Assembly (NCBI GenBank): GCA_905201285.1 | Contig: CAJKNM010000001.1 | Location: 1-64,000 of the forward strand | Length of the DNA stretch: 64,000 bases | Source: an uncultured Eubacteriales bacterium | Lineage (GTDB): Bacteria > Bacillota > Clostridia > Monoglobales > Monoglobaceae | Direction: 5' to 3' | Shown: positions 41,976 to 49,729 of the stretch, piece by piece | Layout: every line of letters begins with the position of its first letter | How positions within the stretch are numbered: position 1 is the stretch's first letter | The notes under the pieces: model-generated | The model's database searches: none | Told to the model about the DNA's origin: nothing | The model's input: the letters and a program-made list of their open reading frames with translations, nothing else | Translations under genes and position numbers: made by a program

Positions 41976-44336
41976 TCAAGCTATTCCGATAAGGATACAG
42001 ATTGTATGCACGGCAAAGGCGCAAATCCACGCAATCAAGCATTGAAGTATCACGATTCCCATTGCCCAGCGGCCGCCGAGTTCGCGCTTGATTGATGCGA
42101 TTGCGGCAACGCAAGGAGTATAGAGCAGACAGAATACCAAAAGCGACAGGACTCCCGAGGTTGAGAGAATCGTGTAAAGCTCGCTTACACTCCCGATTAA
42201 GACCGAAAGCGTTGATACCACGCTTTCCTTTGCCATAAATCCGGCGATAAGCGAGGTTGAAATCCGCCAGTCTCCAAAGCCGAGGGGCTTGAATACAGGC
42301 GAAATAAATCCTGCTATCCCCGCAAGAATACTGTCCTGAGAGTTTTCAACTATATTTAATCTGAGGTCAAATTTTTGCAGAAACCACACAATGACAGACG
42401 CCACGAATATTACAGTAAAGGCACGTTCAACGAAATCCCTCGCCTTGTCCCACAAAAGCATCATTACGTTTTTTGCCCCCGGCATACGATAGTTGGGAAG
42501 TTCCATAACAAACGGAATGGCTTCGCCCTTAAAGATAGTCTGCTTCGAGATAAGCGCAGTGAGGATTCCCATTGCTATTCCGAATATGTAAAGACAGACC
42601 ATCACAAGCCCGCCGTGCCGCGGAAAGAATGCCGCGGTAAAGAACGCATAAATCGGAAGCTTCGCGGTACAGCTCATAAACGGGGTCAGCATTACTGTCA
42701 TCTTCCGGTCGCGGGCGGACGGAAGGGTGCGGCTTGCCATAACACCGGGAACGGTACATCCGAAGCCTATCAGCATAGGAACGATACTTCTTCCCGAAAG
42801 TCCTATCTTTCGGAGAAGCTTATCTGTCACAAAGGCAACACGCGCCATATATCCGCTGTCCTCAAGCATTGACAGAAAGAAGAACAGCGTGACGATAATC
42901 GGAACAAAGCTGAGGATACTTCCGACACCGCTGAATATTCCGTCTACAATCAGCGAATGCAGAACAGGGTTTATATTCCATGCCGAAAGAAGCATATCAA
43001 CCGATTCGCACACCCAGTCTATGCCCGATTCAAGAAGCCCTTGAAGCCATGAGCCGATTACGTTGAACGTAAGGTAAAACACAAGCGCCATTATTCCGAT
43101 AAATGTCGGAATGGCAGTGTACTTTCCGGTCAGAACAGCGTCAATTTTTCGGCTTCTTATATGCTCCTTGCTTTCCGATGGTTTGACCACGGTCTTTTCA
43201 CACAGTCTTGTGATGAAAGAAAATCTCATATCGGCTATTGCGGCGGAGCGGTCAAGGCCGCGTTCTGTTTCCATTTGACAGATGATATGCTCAATCATTT
43301 CCTTTTCGTTTTGACTTAGCTTCAATGCGTTCTCTACAATAGAGTCACCCTCTATCAGCTTGCTTGCCGCAAATCTGAGGGGAATCCCGGCGGCCTTTGC
43401 ATGATCCTCTATCAGGTGCATTATGCCGTGAAGACAACGATGAACGGCACCGCCTGCCTCGTCTTCGGAACAGAAGTCCAAACGCATAGGCCTTTCGCGA
43501 TACTTAGCTATATGAAGTGCGTGACGAATAAGCTCATCAACACCTTCACCCTTTGCAGCGGAAATCGGAACGACAGGTATGCCCAAAAGCCGTTCCATCT
43601 CGTTTATTCGTATTGTTCCGCCGTTATTTCTCACTTCATCCATCATATTAAGCGCGAGAACGGTCGGAACGTTTAACTCGATAAGCTGCATCGTGAGGTA
43701 CAGATTCCGTTCGATATTTGTGGCGTCAATTATGTTTATAATTCCGGTCGGCTTTTCGTTCAAAATAAATTGGCGTGAAACGATCTCCTCGCTTGTGTAC
43801 GGCGAAAGCGAGTAGATTCCCGGAAGGTCGGTGACACGTGTGTCGGGGTGACCGACGATTCGTCCGCTTTTTTGGTCAACCGTAACGCCGGGGAAGTTCC
43901 CGACGTGTTGATTTGAACCCGTCAGACAGTTAAACAGAGTTGTCTTGCCGCAGTTCTGATTCCCGGCAAGGGCAAAGGTCAAAACCGTACCCTTGGGCAG
44001 GGGATTTTCGTTTTCCTTGACGTGATACCTTCCATCCTCACCCAAACCCGGATGCTCGGATACCGCGGCGGTACCGATGGGCCTTGCGCAGGGCTTTTGA
44101 CAATCTGCCCGCGACAGCTCTTCAACAGTAATTTTTTCGGCATCGGCGAGACGGAGCGTCAGTTCATAGCCATGGATTCTGAGTTCCATAGGGTCGCCCA
44201 TAGGGGCATATTTCATAACGGTTACCTCGGCACCGGGAATAACGCCCATATCCAAAAAATGTCGGCGAAGAGAGCCTTCACCGCCAACGGCGCAAATCCG
44301 CGCAGGAACACCTATTTTTAAATCTTTAAGAGTCAT
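41976..44336 (-). CDS. feoB: FeoA-FeoB fusion, ferrous iron transporter
   Basis: A 786-residue fusion. An N-terminal FeoA SH3-like domain (about 1-75, FLDMGVIPGAEVTVMKYAP) is linked by a Cys-containing spacer to the FeoB G domain (G1 GNQNCGKTT at 125-133, G3 DLPGIYSL, G4 ALNMMDE). The membrane core follows with the gate motifs GFGCTVPGVMASRT and PFMSCTAKLPIYA. It imports Fe(II) across the membrane with nucleotide hydrolysis. CAGGAG precedes the start. Its promoter carries no GTTAG-N6-CTAAC box but a different palindrome, so iron control may use another site or regulator. Confidence 0.94.
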   Translation of the reverse strand: MTLKDLKIGVPARICAVGGEGSLRRHFLDMGVIPGAEVTVMKYAPMGDPMELRIHGYELTLRLADAEKITVEELSRADCQKPCARPIGTAAVSEHPGLGEDGRYHVKENENPLPKGTVLTFALAGNQNCGKTTLFNCLTGSNQHVGNFPGVTVDQKSGRIVGHPDTRVTDLPGIYSLSPYTSEEIVSRQFILNEKPTGIINIIDATNIERNLYLTMQLIELNVPTVLALNMMDEVRNNGGTIRINEMERLLGIPVVPISAAKGEGVDELIRHALHIAKYRERPMRLDFCSEDEAGGAVHRCLHGIMHLIEDHAKAAGIPLRFAASKLIEGDSIVENALKLSQNEKEMIEHIICQMETERGLDRSAAIADMRFSFITRLCEKTVVKPSESKEHIRSRKIDAVLTGKYTAIPTFIGIMALVFYLTFNVIGSWLQGLLESGIDWVCESVDMLLSAWNINPVLHSLIVDGIFSGVGSILSFVPIIVTLFFFLSMLEDSGYMARVAFVTDKLLRKIGLSGRSIVPMLIGFGCTVPGVMASRTLPSARDRKMTVMLTPFMSCTAKLPIYAFFTAAFFPRHGGLVMVCLYIFGIAMGILTALISKQTIFKGEAIPFVMELPNYRMPGAKNVMMLLWDKARDFVERAFTVIFVASVIVWFLQKFDLRLNIVENSQDSILAGIAGFISPVFKPLGFGDWRISTSLIAGFMAKESVVSTLSVLIGSVSELYTILSTSGVLSLLVFCLLYTPCVAAIASIKRELGGRWAMGIVILQCLIAWICAFAVHTICILIGIA

Positions 44337-44362
44337 TTGCTTTTCTCCTGATTGCTTGTACT

Positions 44363-44374
44363 TAGTATATACTA
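44363..44374. promoter_or_regulatory. Perfect 12-bp palindrome in the feoB leader
   Basis: TAGTATATACTA lies about 20 nt after the predicted transcription start of feoB. It could be an operator, but the AT-rich sequence weakens the case. Confidence 0.35.
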
Positions 44375-44399
44375 TGTATATGAAATTTAACTTATTATA

Positions 44400-44428
44400 A
44401 TTTTATCGCATATTGACAAAAGTGTCAA
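44400..44428 (-). promoter_or_regulatory. feoB promoter
   Basis: On the minus strand: -35 TTGACA (44428-44423), 17-nt spacer, -10 TAAAAT (44405-44400). The -35 is part of an inverted repeat TTGACA/TGTCAA. Confidence 0.65.
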
Positions 44429-44482
44429 GTATGTTTGATGTTTAGATAGCGTCAAATAAAAATAAAATTTTGAAAATTTCTC

Positions 44483-44511
44483 TTTACATTTGTCACATTG
44501 TGTGGTATACT
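44483..44511 (+). promoter_or_regulatory. Uracil permease promoter
   Basis: -35 TTTACA (44483-44488), 17-nt spacer, -10 TATACT (44506-44511), about 160 nt before the start codon, leaving room for an attenuator leader. Confidence 0.7.
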
Positions 44512-44533
44512 GTCTTTAATTGAATAGCTTGTC

Positions 44534-44640
44534 TTTAAAGAGCGATGCGGGACATCGGCAAGACGACATTTTTATCGGTTCGGAATTTTCTGTGACTATG
44601 CCTTATTATGCCTTGTCTGCGTGCGCGGACAAGGCTTTTT
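44534..44640 (+). promoter_or_regulatory. Probable PyrR-type attenuator leader with terminator
   Basis: TTTAAAGAG and a small hairpin CGATG-CGGGA-CATCG followed by GCAAGACG (44534-44566) resemble the PyrR binding element in place and general form, though the loop departs from the classical one. A terminator follows: GCCTTGTC (44610-44617) pairs with GACAAGGC (44628-44635), then five T. A pyrR gene is two genes' distance downstream, which supports UMP-dependent attenuation. Confidence 0.6.
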
Positions 44641-44669
44641 AAATTTTAATTTAACAGGGAGAGTTGAAA

Positions 44670-46016
44670 ATGTCAAACAAAAACGAAGGCATCTTTGATG
44701 CCAGAAAACTCGGCTCGGGCAAGATGCTGGTTCTCGGAATTCAGCATATGTTCGCTATGTTCGGTGCAACGGTGCTGGTTCCGATTATTACCGGACTCAG
44801 TGTATCATCCACACTTCTTTTCGCGGGTTTAGGAACCCTTTTGTTCCACATCCTGACCAAGGGTAAGGTTCCTGCCTTCCTCGGTTCGTCATTCGCATTC
44901 CTCGGCGGATATGCAGCGGTTTCTCTGCTTTGCGAACAGAACTCGATAGACAACTTTTCGGCTTATGCCGGTGTCGGTGTCGCTGTTGCGGGTCTGATTT
45001 ATGTTGTTCTCGCGGTTCTGTTTAAGATATTCGGTGCGCAAAAGGTAATGAGATTCTTCCCGCCGATTGTAACGGGTCCTATAATTATCGCGATAGGCCT
45101 TACACTTTCGTCATCGGCTATCACGAACTGCTCGGCTAACTGGTGGCTTGCTATGGTTGCGGTTGCGGTTATCATCGTATGCAACATCTGGGGCAAGGGA
45201 ATGGTTAAGATTATACCGATTCTCATAGGTGTTATCGTATCTTATCTTGTTGCGGCCGTTACCGGAAACGTAGATTTCACTTCTGTTAAAGAAGCGGCAT
45301 GGATTGGCCTTCCTGTTGTTTGGCATAACACAGCTCTTTCGCTTATCGGTGATTCAAGCACAAACTCGTCAGTTGTGATTACCTCAATCATAACGATTGC
45401 TCCTATCGCTATCGCTACTATTATCGAACATATCGGTGATGTTTGCGCTATATCATCAACGGTTGAAAGAAATTACATTCAAGACCCCGGTCTTCACAGA
45501 ACTCTCCTCGGCGACGGTCTTGCAACCTCGCTTGCGGCGCTGTTCGGCGCTCCGGCAAACACAACCTACGGCGAAAACACCGGTGTTTTGGCTCTTACAA
45601 AGGTTTATGACCCGAGAGTTATCAGAATCGCGGCGTACTTTGCAATCCTGCTTTCGTTCTCGCCTAAGTTTGCGGCATTCATAAACTCTCTGCCGACTGC
45701 GGTTATCGGCGGCGTTTCTATGGTTCTCTATGGTATGATTTCGGCGGTCGGCGTCAGAAACGTGGTTGAGAACAAGGTTGACTTTACAAAGTCAAGAAAT
45801 GTTATTATCGCGGCTCTTATAATGGTTCTTTCAATCGGTATCAATTACAGTAAAGCGGGTGCGATAAGCTTTACTATAGGCTCTGCAACAATCAGCCTCA
45901 CCGGTCTTGCTGTTGCCGCTCTTGTCGGAATTATTCTCAATGCAGTCCTCCCCGGTAAGGACTATGAGTTCGGCAAAGATCTTCAAGGTGACACTTCGGT
46001 GAACTTTGAAGTATAA
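44670..46016 (+). CDS. uraA: Uracil/xanthine permease family, uracil permease
   Basis: A 448-residue nucleobase:cation symporter of the NCS2 family with about 14 membrane segments. Typical motifs: LGIQHMFAMFGATVLVP at the start, SSFAFLGGY and APIAIATIIEHIGDVCAIS, with the substrate-binding Glu in EHIGD, and GAPANTTYGENTG. The ATG at 44670 is preferred over a TTG two codons earlier owing to AGGGAGAG spacing. The attenuator and the neighbouring pyrR gene point to uracil as substrate. Confidence 0.93.
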   Translation: MSNKNEGIFDARKLGSGKMLVLGIQHMFAMFGATVLVPIITGLSVSSTLLFAGLGTLLFHILTKGKVPAFLGSSFAFLGGYAAVSLLCEQNSIDNFSAYAGVGVAVAGLIYVVLAVLFKIFGAQKVMRFFPPIVTGPIIIAIGLTLSSSAITNCSANWWLAMVAVAVIIVCNIWGKGMVKIIPILIGVIVSYLVAAVTGNVDFTSVKEAAWIGLPVVWHNTALSLIGDSSTNSSVVITSIITIAPIAIATIIEHIGDVCAISSTVERNYIQDPGLHRTLLGDGLATSLAALFGAPANTTYGENTGVLALTKVYDPRVIRIAAYFAILLSFSPKFAAFINSLPTAVIGGVSMVLYGMISAVGVRNVVENKVDFTKSRNVIIAALIMVLSIGINYSKAGAISFTIGSATISLTGLAVAALVGIILNAVLPGKDYEFGKDLQGDTSVNFEV

Positions 46017-46043
46017 TTTATAAGAACTTTATCAGAATATTTA

Positions 46044-46073
46044 AAGGACTGGCGGCTGAAGCCACCGGTCCTT
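46044..46073 (+). terminator. Possible terminator after uraA
   Basis: AAGGAC and GTCCTT arms enclose a GGC/GCC inner pair; a modest T-rich stretch follows. It may be a weak terminator, or a second attenuator in front of pyrR. Confidence 0.45.
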
Positions 46074-46112
46074 GCTTCTTTATAATACTGAATTTTAATG
46101 TTGGTGATGTGT

Positions 46113-46652
46113 ATGAAGTTTAAAGCAGAGTTATATGATGAAAAGGTTCTCGGAAGGGTTATAACAAGGATTGCCCATGAGATTTCGGAACGAAATGAGT
46201 CCCTTGATGACATCGTTTTGGTCGGAGTGAAAACACGCGGTGTGCCGTTCGGACAAAGACTTGCGAAGTGCATACACGATAAGATCGATGAATCAGTTAA
46301 TGTTCCGGTGGGGGCGCTTGATATAACCACTTTTCGCGATGATATAGATAACGGGGACAGAAAAAGACAGCTCAATAACAGCGAGATGCCGTGTGACATT
46401 AACGGAAAGACAGTAATTATTACAGATGACGTAATATGCACAGGCAGGACGGCAAGGGCCGCTATTGACGCTTTGATTACCTTCGGAAGGCCGGCGAAGA
46501 TACAGCTTGCAGTGCTTGTGGACAGAGGACACAGAGAGGTGCCGATTCGTGCCGATTATGTGGGAAAAAATATTCCCACATCGCATCTTGAGACTATAAA
46601 GGTTGGCTTTGCCGACACAGACGGCAGGGATTTTGTTGAAATATATGAGTGA
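46113..46652 (+). CDS. pyrR: Bifunctional pyr operon regulator / uracil phosphoribosyltransferase
   Basis: A 179-residue PyrR. It binds UMP and pyr leader RNA to promote termination, and has uracil phosphoribosyltransferase activity. The PRPP motif is VIITDDVICTGRTARA; other typical parts are VGVKTRGVPFGQRLA, DITTFRDDI and LVDRGHREVPIRADYVGKN. The start ATG at 46113 is preferred because GGTGATGTGT lies just before it; the frame opens five codons earlier. It probably controls the uraA leader upstream. Confidence 0.94.
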   Translation: MKFKAELYDEKVLGRVITRIAHEISERNESLDDIVLVGVKTRGVPFGQRLAKCIHDKIDESVNVPVGALDITTFRDDIDNGDRKRQLNNSEMPCDINGKTVIITDDVICTGRTARAAIDALITFGRPAKIQLAVLVDRGHREVPIRADYVGKNIPTSHLETIKVGFADTDGRDFVEIYE

Positions 46653-46670
46653 TATGTAAGGAGCCCAACT

Positions 46671-47111
46671 ATGAAGAAATTTTTTCAGGAATTTAAAGAT
46701 TTCGCTATGCGCGGAAGCGTAATAGATTTAGCGGTCGGTGTTATCGTCGGCGGTGCGTTTCAAAAAATAGTCAATTCTCTTGTGACAGACATTATCTCGC
46801 CGATACTCGGGTTGTTTGCAAAAGAGAATTTTAACGGACTTTCGCTTAACGTAATGGGTGTTTCAATTCAATACGGTTCGTTTATAACCGAGGTTATAAA
46901 CTTTATAATTATGGCATTCGTGATTTTTGTAATGGTAAAAACGCTCAACAAAATAGCATCATTTCACAAAAAACCGGAAGAAGAGGAACAGACCGAGAAA
47001 AAGTGTCCGTATTGTATGTCAAAGATTGATATAAATGCAACCCGTTGTCCTTATTGCACCTCGGTTCTTGAAGAAGAACCCGATGAAGAGCCAACCGAAA
47101 GCGCCCTGTGA
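46671..47111 (+). CDS. mscL: Large-conductance mechanosensitive channel with C-terminal zinc ribbon
   Basis: A 146-residue MscL that opens under membrane tension to release solutes. The N-terminal helix and first membrane span read [20 protein letters not shown], the second span is about 65-90. After the usual C-terminal helix there is an added module with two CPYC pairs ([18 protein letters not shown]), a likely zinc ribbon, then an acidic tail. That addition is found in some Firmicutes MscL proteins and its function is unknown. AAGGAGCC precedes the start. Confidence 0.93.
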   Translation: MKKFFQEFKDFAMRGSVIDLAVGVIVGGAFQKIVNSLVTDIISPILGLFAKENFNGLSLNVMGVSIQYGSFITEVINFIIMAFVIFVMVKTLNKIASFHKKPEEEEQTEKKCPYCMSKIDINATRCPYCTSVLEEEPDEEPTESAL

Positions 47112-47126
47112 TTATCATAGGGCGCT
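47100..47126. terminator. Shared terminator of mscL and the Rae1-fusion gene
   Basis: AGCGCCCT and AGGGCGCT arms with an 11-nt loop. The hairpin overlaps both converging stop codons. Confidence 0.75.
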
Positions 47127-49667
47127 TTCGCTTAAATATTCACGAAGCTCAGCCTCGGCGGCTTCGACCTCGCCGAGAAATTCTCTCGCAGATACCCGAT
47201 ATGCACCGTTACCGAGAATTATGAGCTGTTCCATATAGTCAGAGGTGGCGACCTTTACATTATAGTTCTTCCCGAGCTTATGCGTTGCTTTTTCTATATA
47301 AGAATCCGCGGTTTCGGCTTCCTTTGTATAGACGACGGTTATGTTTCCGACTTTTTCTATACTGCCGTGGTTTCCCTTTACTTTATACGCGTCAAAAACG
47401 AGAATTACCTCCGCTTTTCGCATTGCACAATACGCACAAAGGCGATTGGCAAGTGTTGCCCTTGCGAGGTCTAAATCGTCTTCGGCGAGCTTCTTCAGCG
47501 AATCCCATGCAAATATTATGTTGTATCCGTCAACGAGGACATAATTTCCATCCTTAGGCTTTCGGCGGGTTCCCGTTCGGACGGGAGAAGAATCATTTTT
47601 CGGCGTATTCAGAGCATGATGAGCTCTGCGTCGGACCTTTCCGTAGGTTTTTTCAAATATTTTCAATAATTCTTCGTCATCGGAAAACCCGACGTGATTC
47701 TGTCTTACCGGCGGTTCACTCTGCCGAACAACGGGCGTTTCAAGCTGAGCCGCTGGGAGGTGCATATGACTGAAGACCTCATCCCACTTAACAGTGTATC
47801 CTGCCCCATGAGAACAAAACACAGAATCGGCGGTGTTTTCGACATCGGCCTCGGCGCTGTATCCGATTTCGTCTATTACCTTTTGGGGGTCGGAACACGG
47901 CTCATAGCCGCTGACTTCAAGCGACATTCTGCCCTTGCCCTTTGTATAGGCAATAAGTTCCGGGTTATAATCACTCATCGCCGAAACAGGTGCGTTTCCG
48001 CGGATAATCGAGGTATTCCCGAATGTTTCGGGAGAGGTAAATCGGCCGCCCATACGGTTTATATCGGTCATTGCACGTCCAACAGAGTCGGTGAGAAGCT
48101 CAATCGTAAACCTGTACCACGGTTCGAGAAGGACGCTTTCGGCCTGCATCAACCCCTGTCTCAAAGCACGATAGGTTGCCTGACGGAAGTCACCGCCCTC
48201 GGTATGCTTTAGGTGTGCCTTGCCCGAAATCAGAGTGATTTTCATATCGGTTATCGGTGAGCCGGTAAGCACACCGATGTGCTCTTTCTCTTCAAGGTGA
48301 GTCAGAACAAGCCGCTGAAAGTTTCGGTCAAGATCGTCCTCACTGCATTTAGCGGCAAATTTAAGGCCGCTGCCGCGGTCGAGCGGTTCGAGTAAGAGGT
48401 GAACCTCGGCATAGTGCCTGAGCGGTTCATAATGGCCGACGCCCTCTACACGATTTTTTATTGTTTCTTTATAGATTACACCGCTTTTTTCAAGTTCTAT
48501 ATCCATTCCGAAACGTTCGGACGCAATTCTTTTCACTATTTCAAGCTGAACTTCGCCCATGAGCTGAATGTTAATGTGATTGAGCCGGCTGTCTTTTACA
48601 ACATGAAGCTGTGTTTCTTCTTCCTCAAGCTGACGGAGGTTAGTTATTGCCGTATGCTCATCGAACCCGGGTGGAAGCTTGACAGTATAGGTGAAAACCG
48701 GTTCGAGGGTCAGCGGCTCTGAGTCCTGTTCGGCCCCGAATCCCTGACCGGGATATGTGCCGGTGAGACCCGTTACCGCACACACGGTTCCGGCCGGCGC
48801 TTTCTGAACATTCTTATATTTGAGTCCGGAATATATGCGTATTTCGTTTGCTTTTTCCGACAGATTAATATCCAATACATCTTTAACATTCAGACTTCCG
48901 CCCGTTATCTTCATATAGGTCAGACGCTTGCCCTTTTCGTCCTCGGATATTTTAAAAACCTTTGCTCCGAATTCCGGGGTTCGACTCGGCTCGATTGTAT
49001 AGGCCTCAAGAGCGGCGAGAAGTTCGGAAATTCCGCTTAATTTAAGCGCAGAACCGAAAAGACACGGGAAAATCCGCCGCTGTGAAATTGCGGCGGTAAG
49101 GGACGCATCCGATACTGTACCGCTTTCTAAAAATTCGTCCAATAATTCTTCGCTGCACATCGCCGCCGATTCGGCAAAATCATAAGATTTTGTATCGGCA
49201 TTAAAATTAACACAGCCATCGCCGAATTTTTCGCGAAGTTCGCTTAAAAGTTCATCCTGATTTGTGTCAGGTAAGTCCATCTTGTTTATAAAAATAAAGA
49301 CCGGAATTCCGTGACGTCTGAGAAGCTTCCAGAGCGTTTCGGTGTGCGGTCGGATGCCGTCTGACGCACTGATGACAAGTATGGCATAGTCAAGAACCTG
49401 AAGGGTTCTTTCCGCCTCGGCGGAAAAGTCAATATGCCCCGGGGTATCAAGCAGAGAGATATAAGTCCTGTCGGTTTCGATTATTGCCTGCTTTGAAAAA
49501 ATGGTGATTCCGCGTTCACGTTCTATACTTTCGGTGTCAAGAAAGGCATTGCCGTGGTCTACTCTTCCCGGCTTTTTAATCTGACCGCTCAGGTATAAAA
49601 GCCCCTCTGAAAGAGTGGTCTTTCCGCTGTCAACGTGCGCAAGTATTCCTATCACTAATCTTTTCAT
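47115..49667 (-). CDS. TetM/EF-G-like ribosomal GTPase fused to a Rae1 (YacP) NYN endoribonuclease
   Basis: An 850-residue fusion. Residues 1-650 form a ribosomal-protection-type translational GTPase: G1 AHVDSGKTT (9-17), G3 DTPGHIDF, G4 NKMD, then domains II to V. A linker of about 55 residues leads to a NYN domain (about 708-850) matching Rae1 of B. subtilis: LVDGYN (Asp713), VFDAYKVKG (Asp759), ETADSYIE (Asp788), ATSDYMEQ (Asp810) and RVSAREFLGEVE. Rae1 cleaves mRNA in the ribosomal A site, where the GTPase part would bind, so the fusion is functionally sensible. Start at ATG 49667 with GGAG 6 nt upstream; no in-frame damage. Whether it gives tetracycline tolerance is unknown. Confidence 0.9.
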   Translation of the reverse strand: MKRLVIGILAHVDSGKTTLSEGLLYLSGQIKKPGRVDHGNAFLDTESIERERGITIFSKQAIIETDRTYISLLDTPGHIDFSAEAERTLQVLDYAILVISASDGIRPHTETLWKLLRRHGIPVFIFINKMDLPDTNQDELLSELREKFGDGCVNFNADTKSYDFAESAAMCSEELLDEFLESGTVSDASLTAAISQRRIFPCLFGSALKLSGISELLAALEAYTIEPSRTPEFGAKVFKISEDEKGKRLTYMKITGGSLNVKDVLDINLSEKANEIRIYSGLKYKNVQKAPAGTVCAVTGLTGTYPGQGFGAEQDSEPLTLEPVFTYTVKLPPGFDEHTAITNLRQLEEEETQLHVVKDSRLNHINIQLMGEVQLEIVKRIASERFGMDIELEKSGVIYKETIKNRVEGVGHYEPLRHYAEVHLLLEPLDRGSGLKFAAKCSEDDLDRNFQRLVLTHLEEKEHIGVLTGSPITDMKITLISGKAHLKHTEGGDFRQATYRALRQGLMQAESVLLEPWYRFTIELLTDSVGRAMTDINRMGGRFTSPETFGNTSIIRGNAPVSAMSDYNPELIAYTKGKGRMSLEVSGYEPCSDPQKVIDEIGYSAEADVENTADSVFCSHGAGYTVKWDEVFSHMHLPAAQLETPVVRQSEPPVRQNHVGFSDDEELLKIFEKTYGKVRRRAHHALNTPKNDSSPVRTGTRRKPKDGNYVLVDGYNIIFAWDSLKKLAEDDLDLARATLANRLCAYCAMRKAEVILVFDAYKVKGNHGSIEKVGNITVVYTKEAETADSYIEKATHKLGKNYNVKVATSDYMEQLIILGNGAYRVSAREFLGEVEAAEAELREYLSESAL

Positions 49668-49729
49668 AATAATCTCCATATTCTCCTTGTTCGCCGCCCT
49701 GTGTCGACACAAACAGTTTATCCGTCCTT

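Noticed and set aside
44363..44374. TAGTATATACTA in front of feoB as a fifth metal box
   Set aside because: It does not share the GTTAG/CTAAC half-sites or the 6-bp spacing and is AT-rich enough to arise by chance; it is kept only as a weak operator candidate.
47115..49667. Plain acquired tetracycline resistance gene
   Set aside because: The Rae1 fusion, ordinary codon usage and housekeeping neighbours argue for a resident translation factor; no mobile element borders it.
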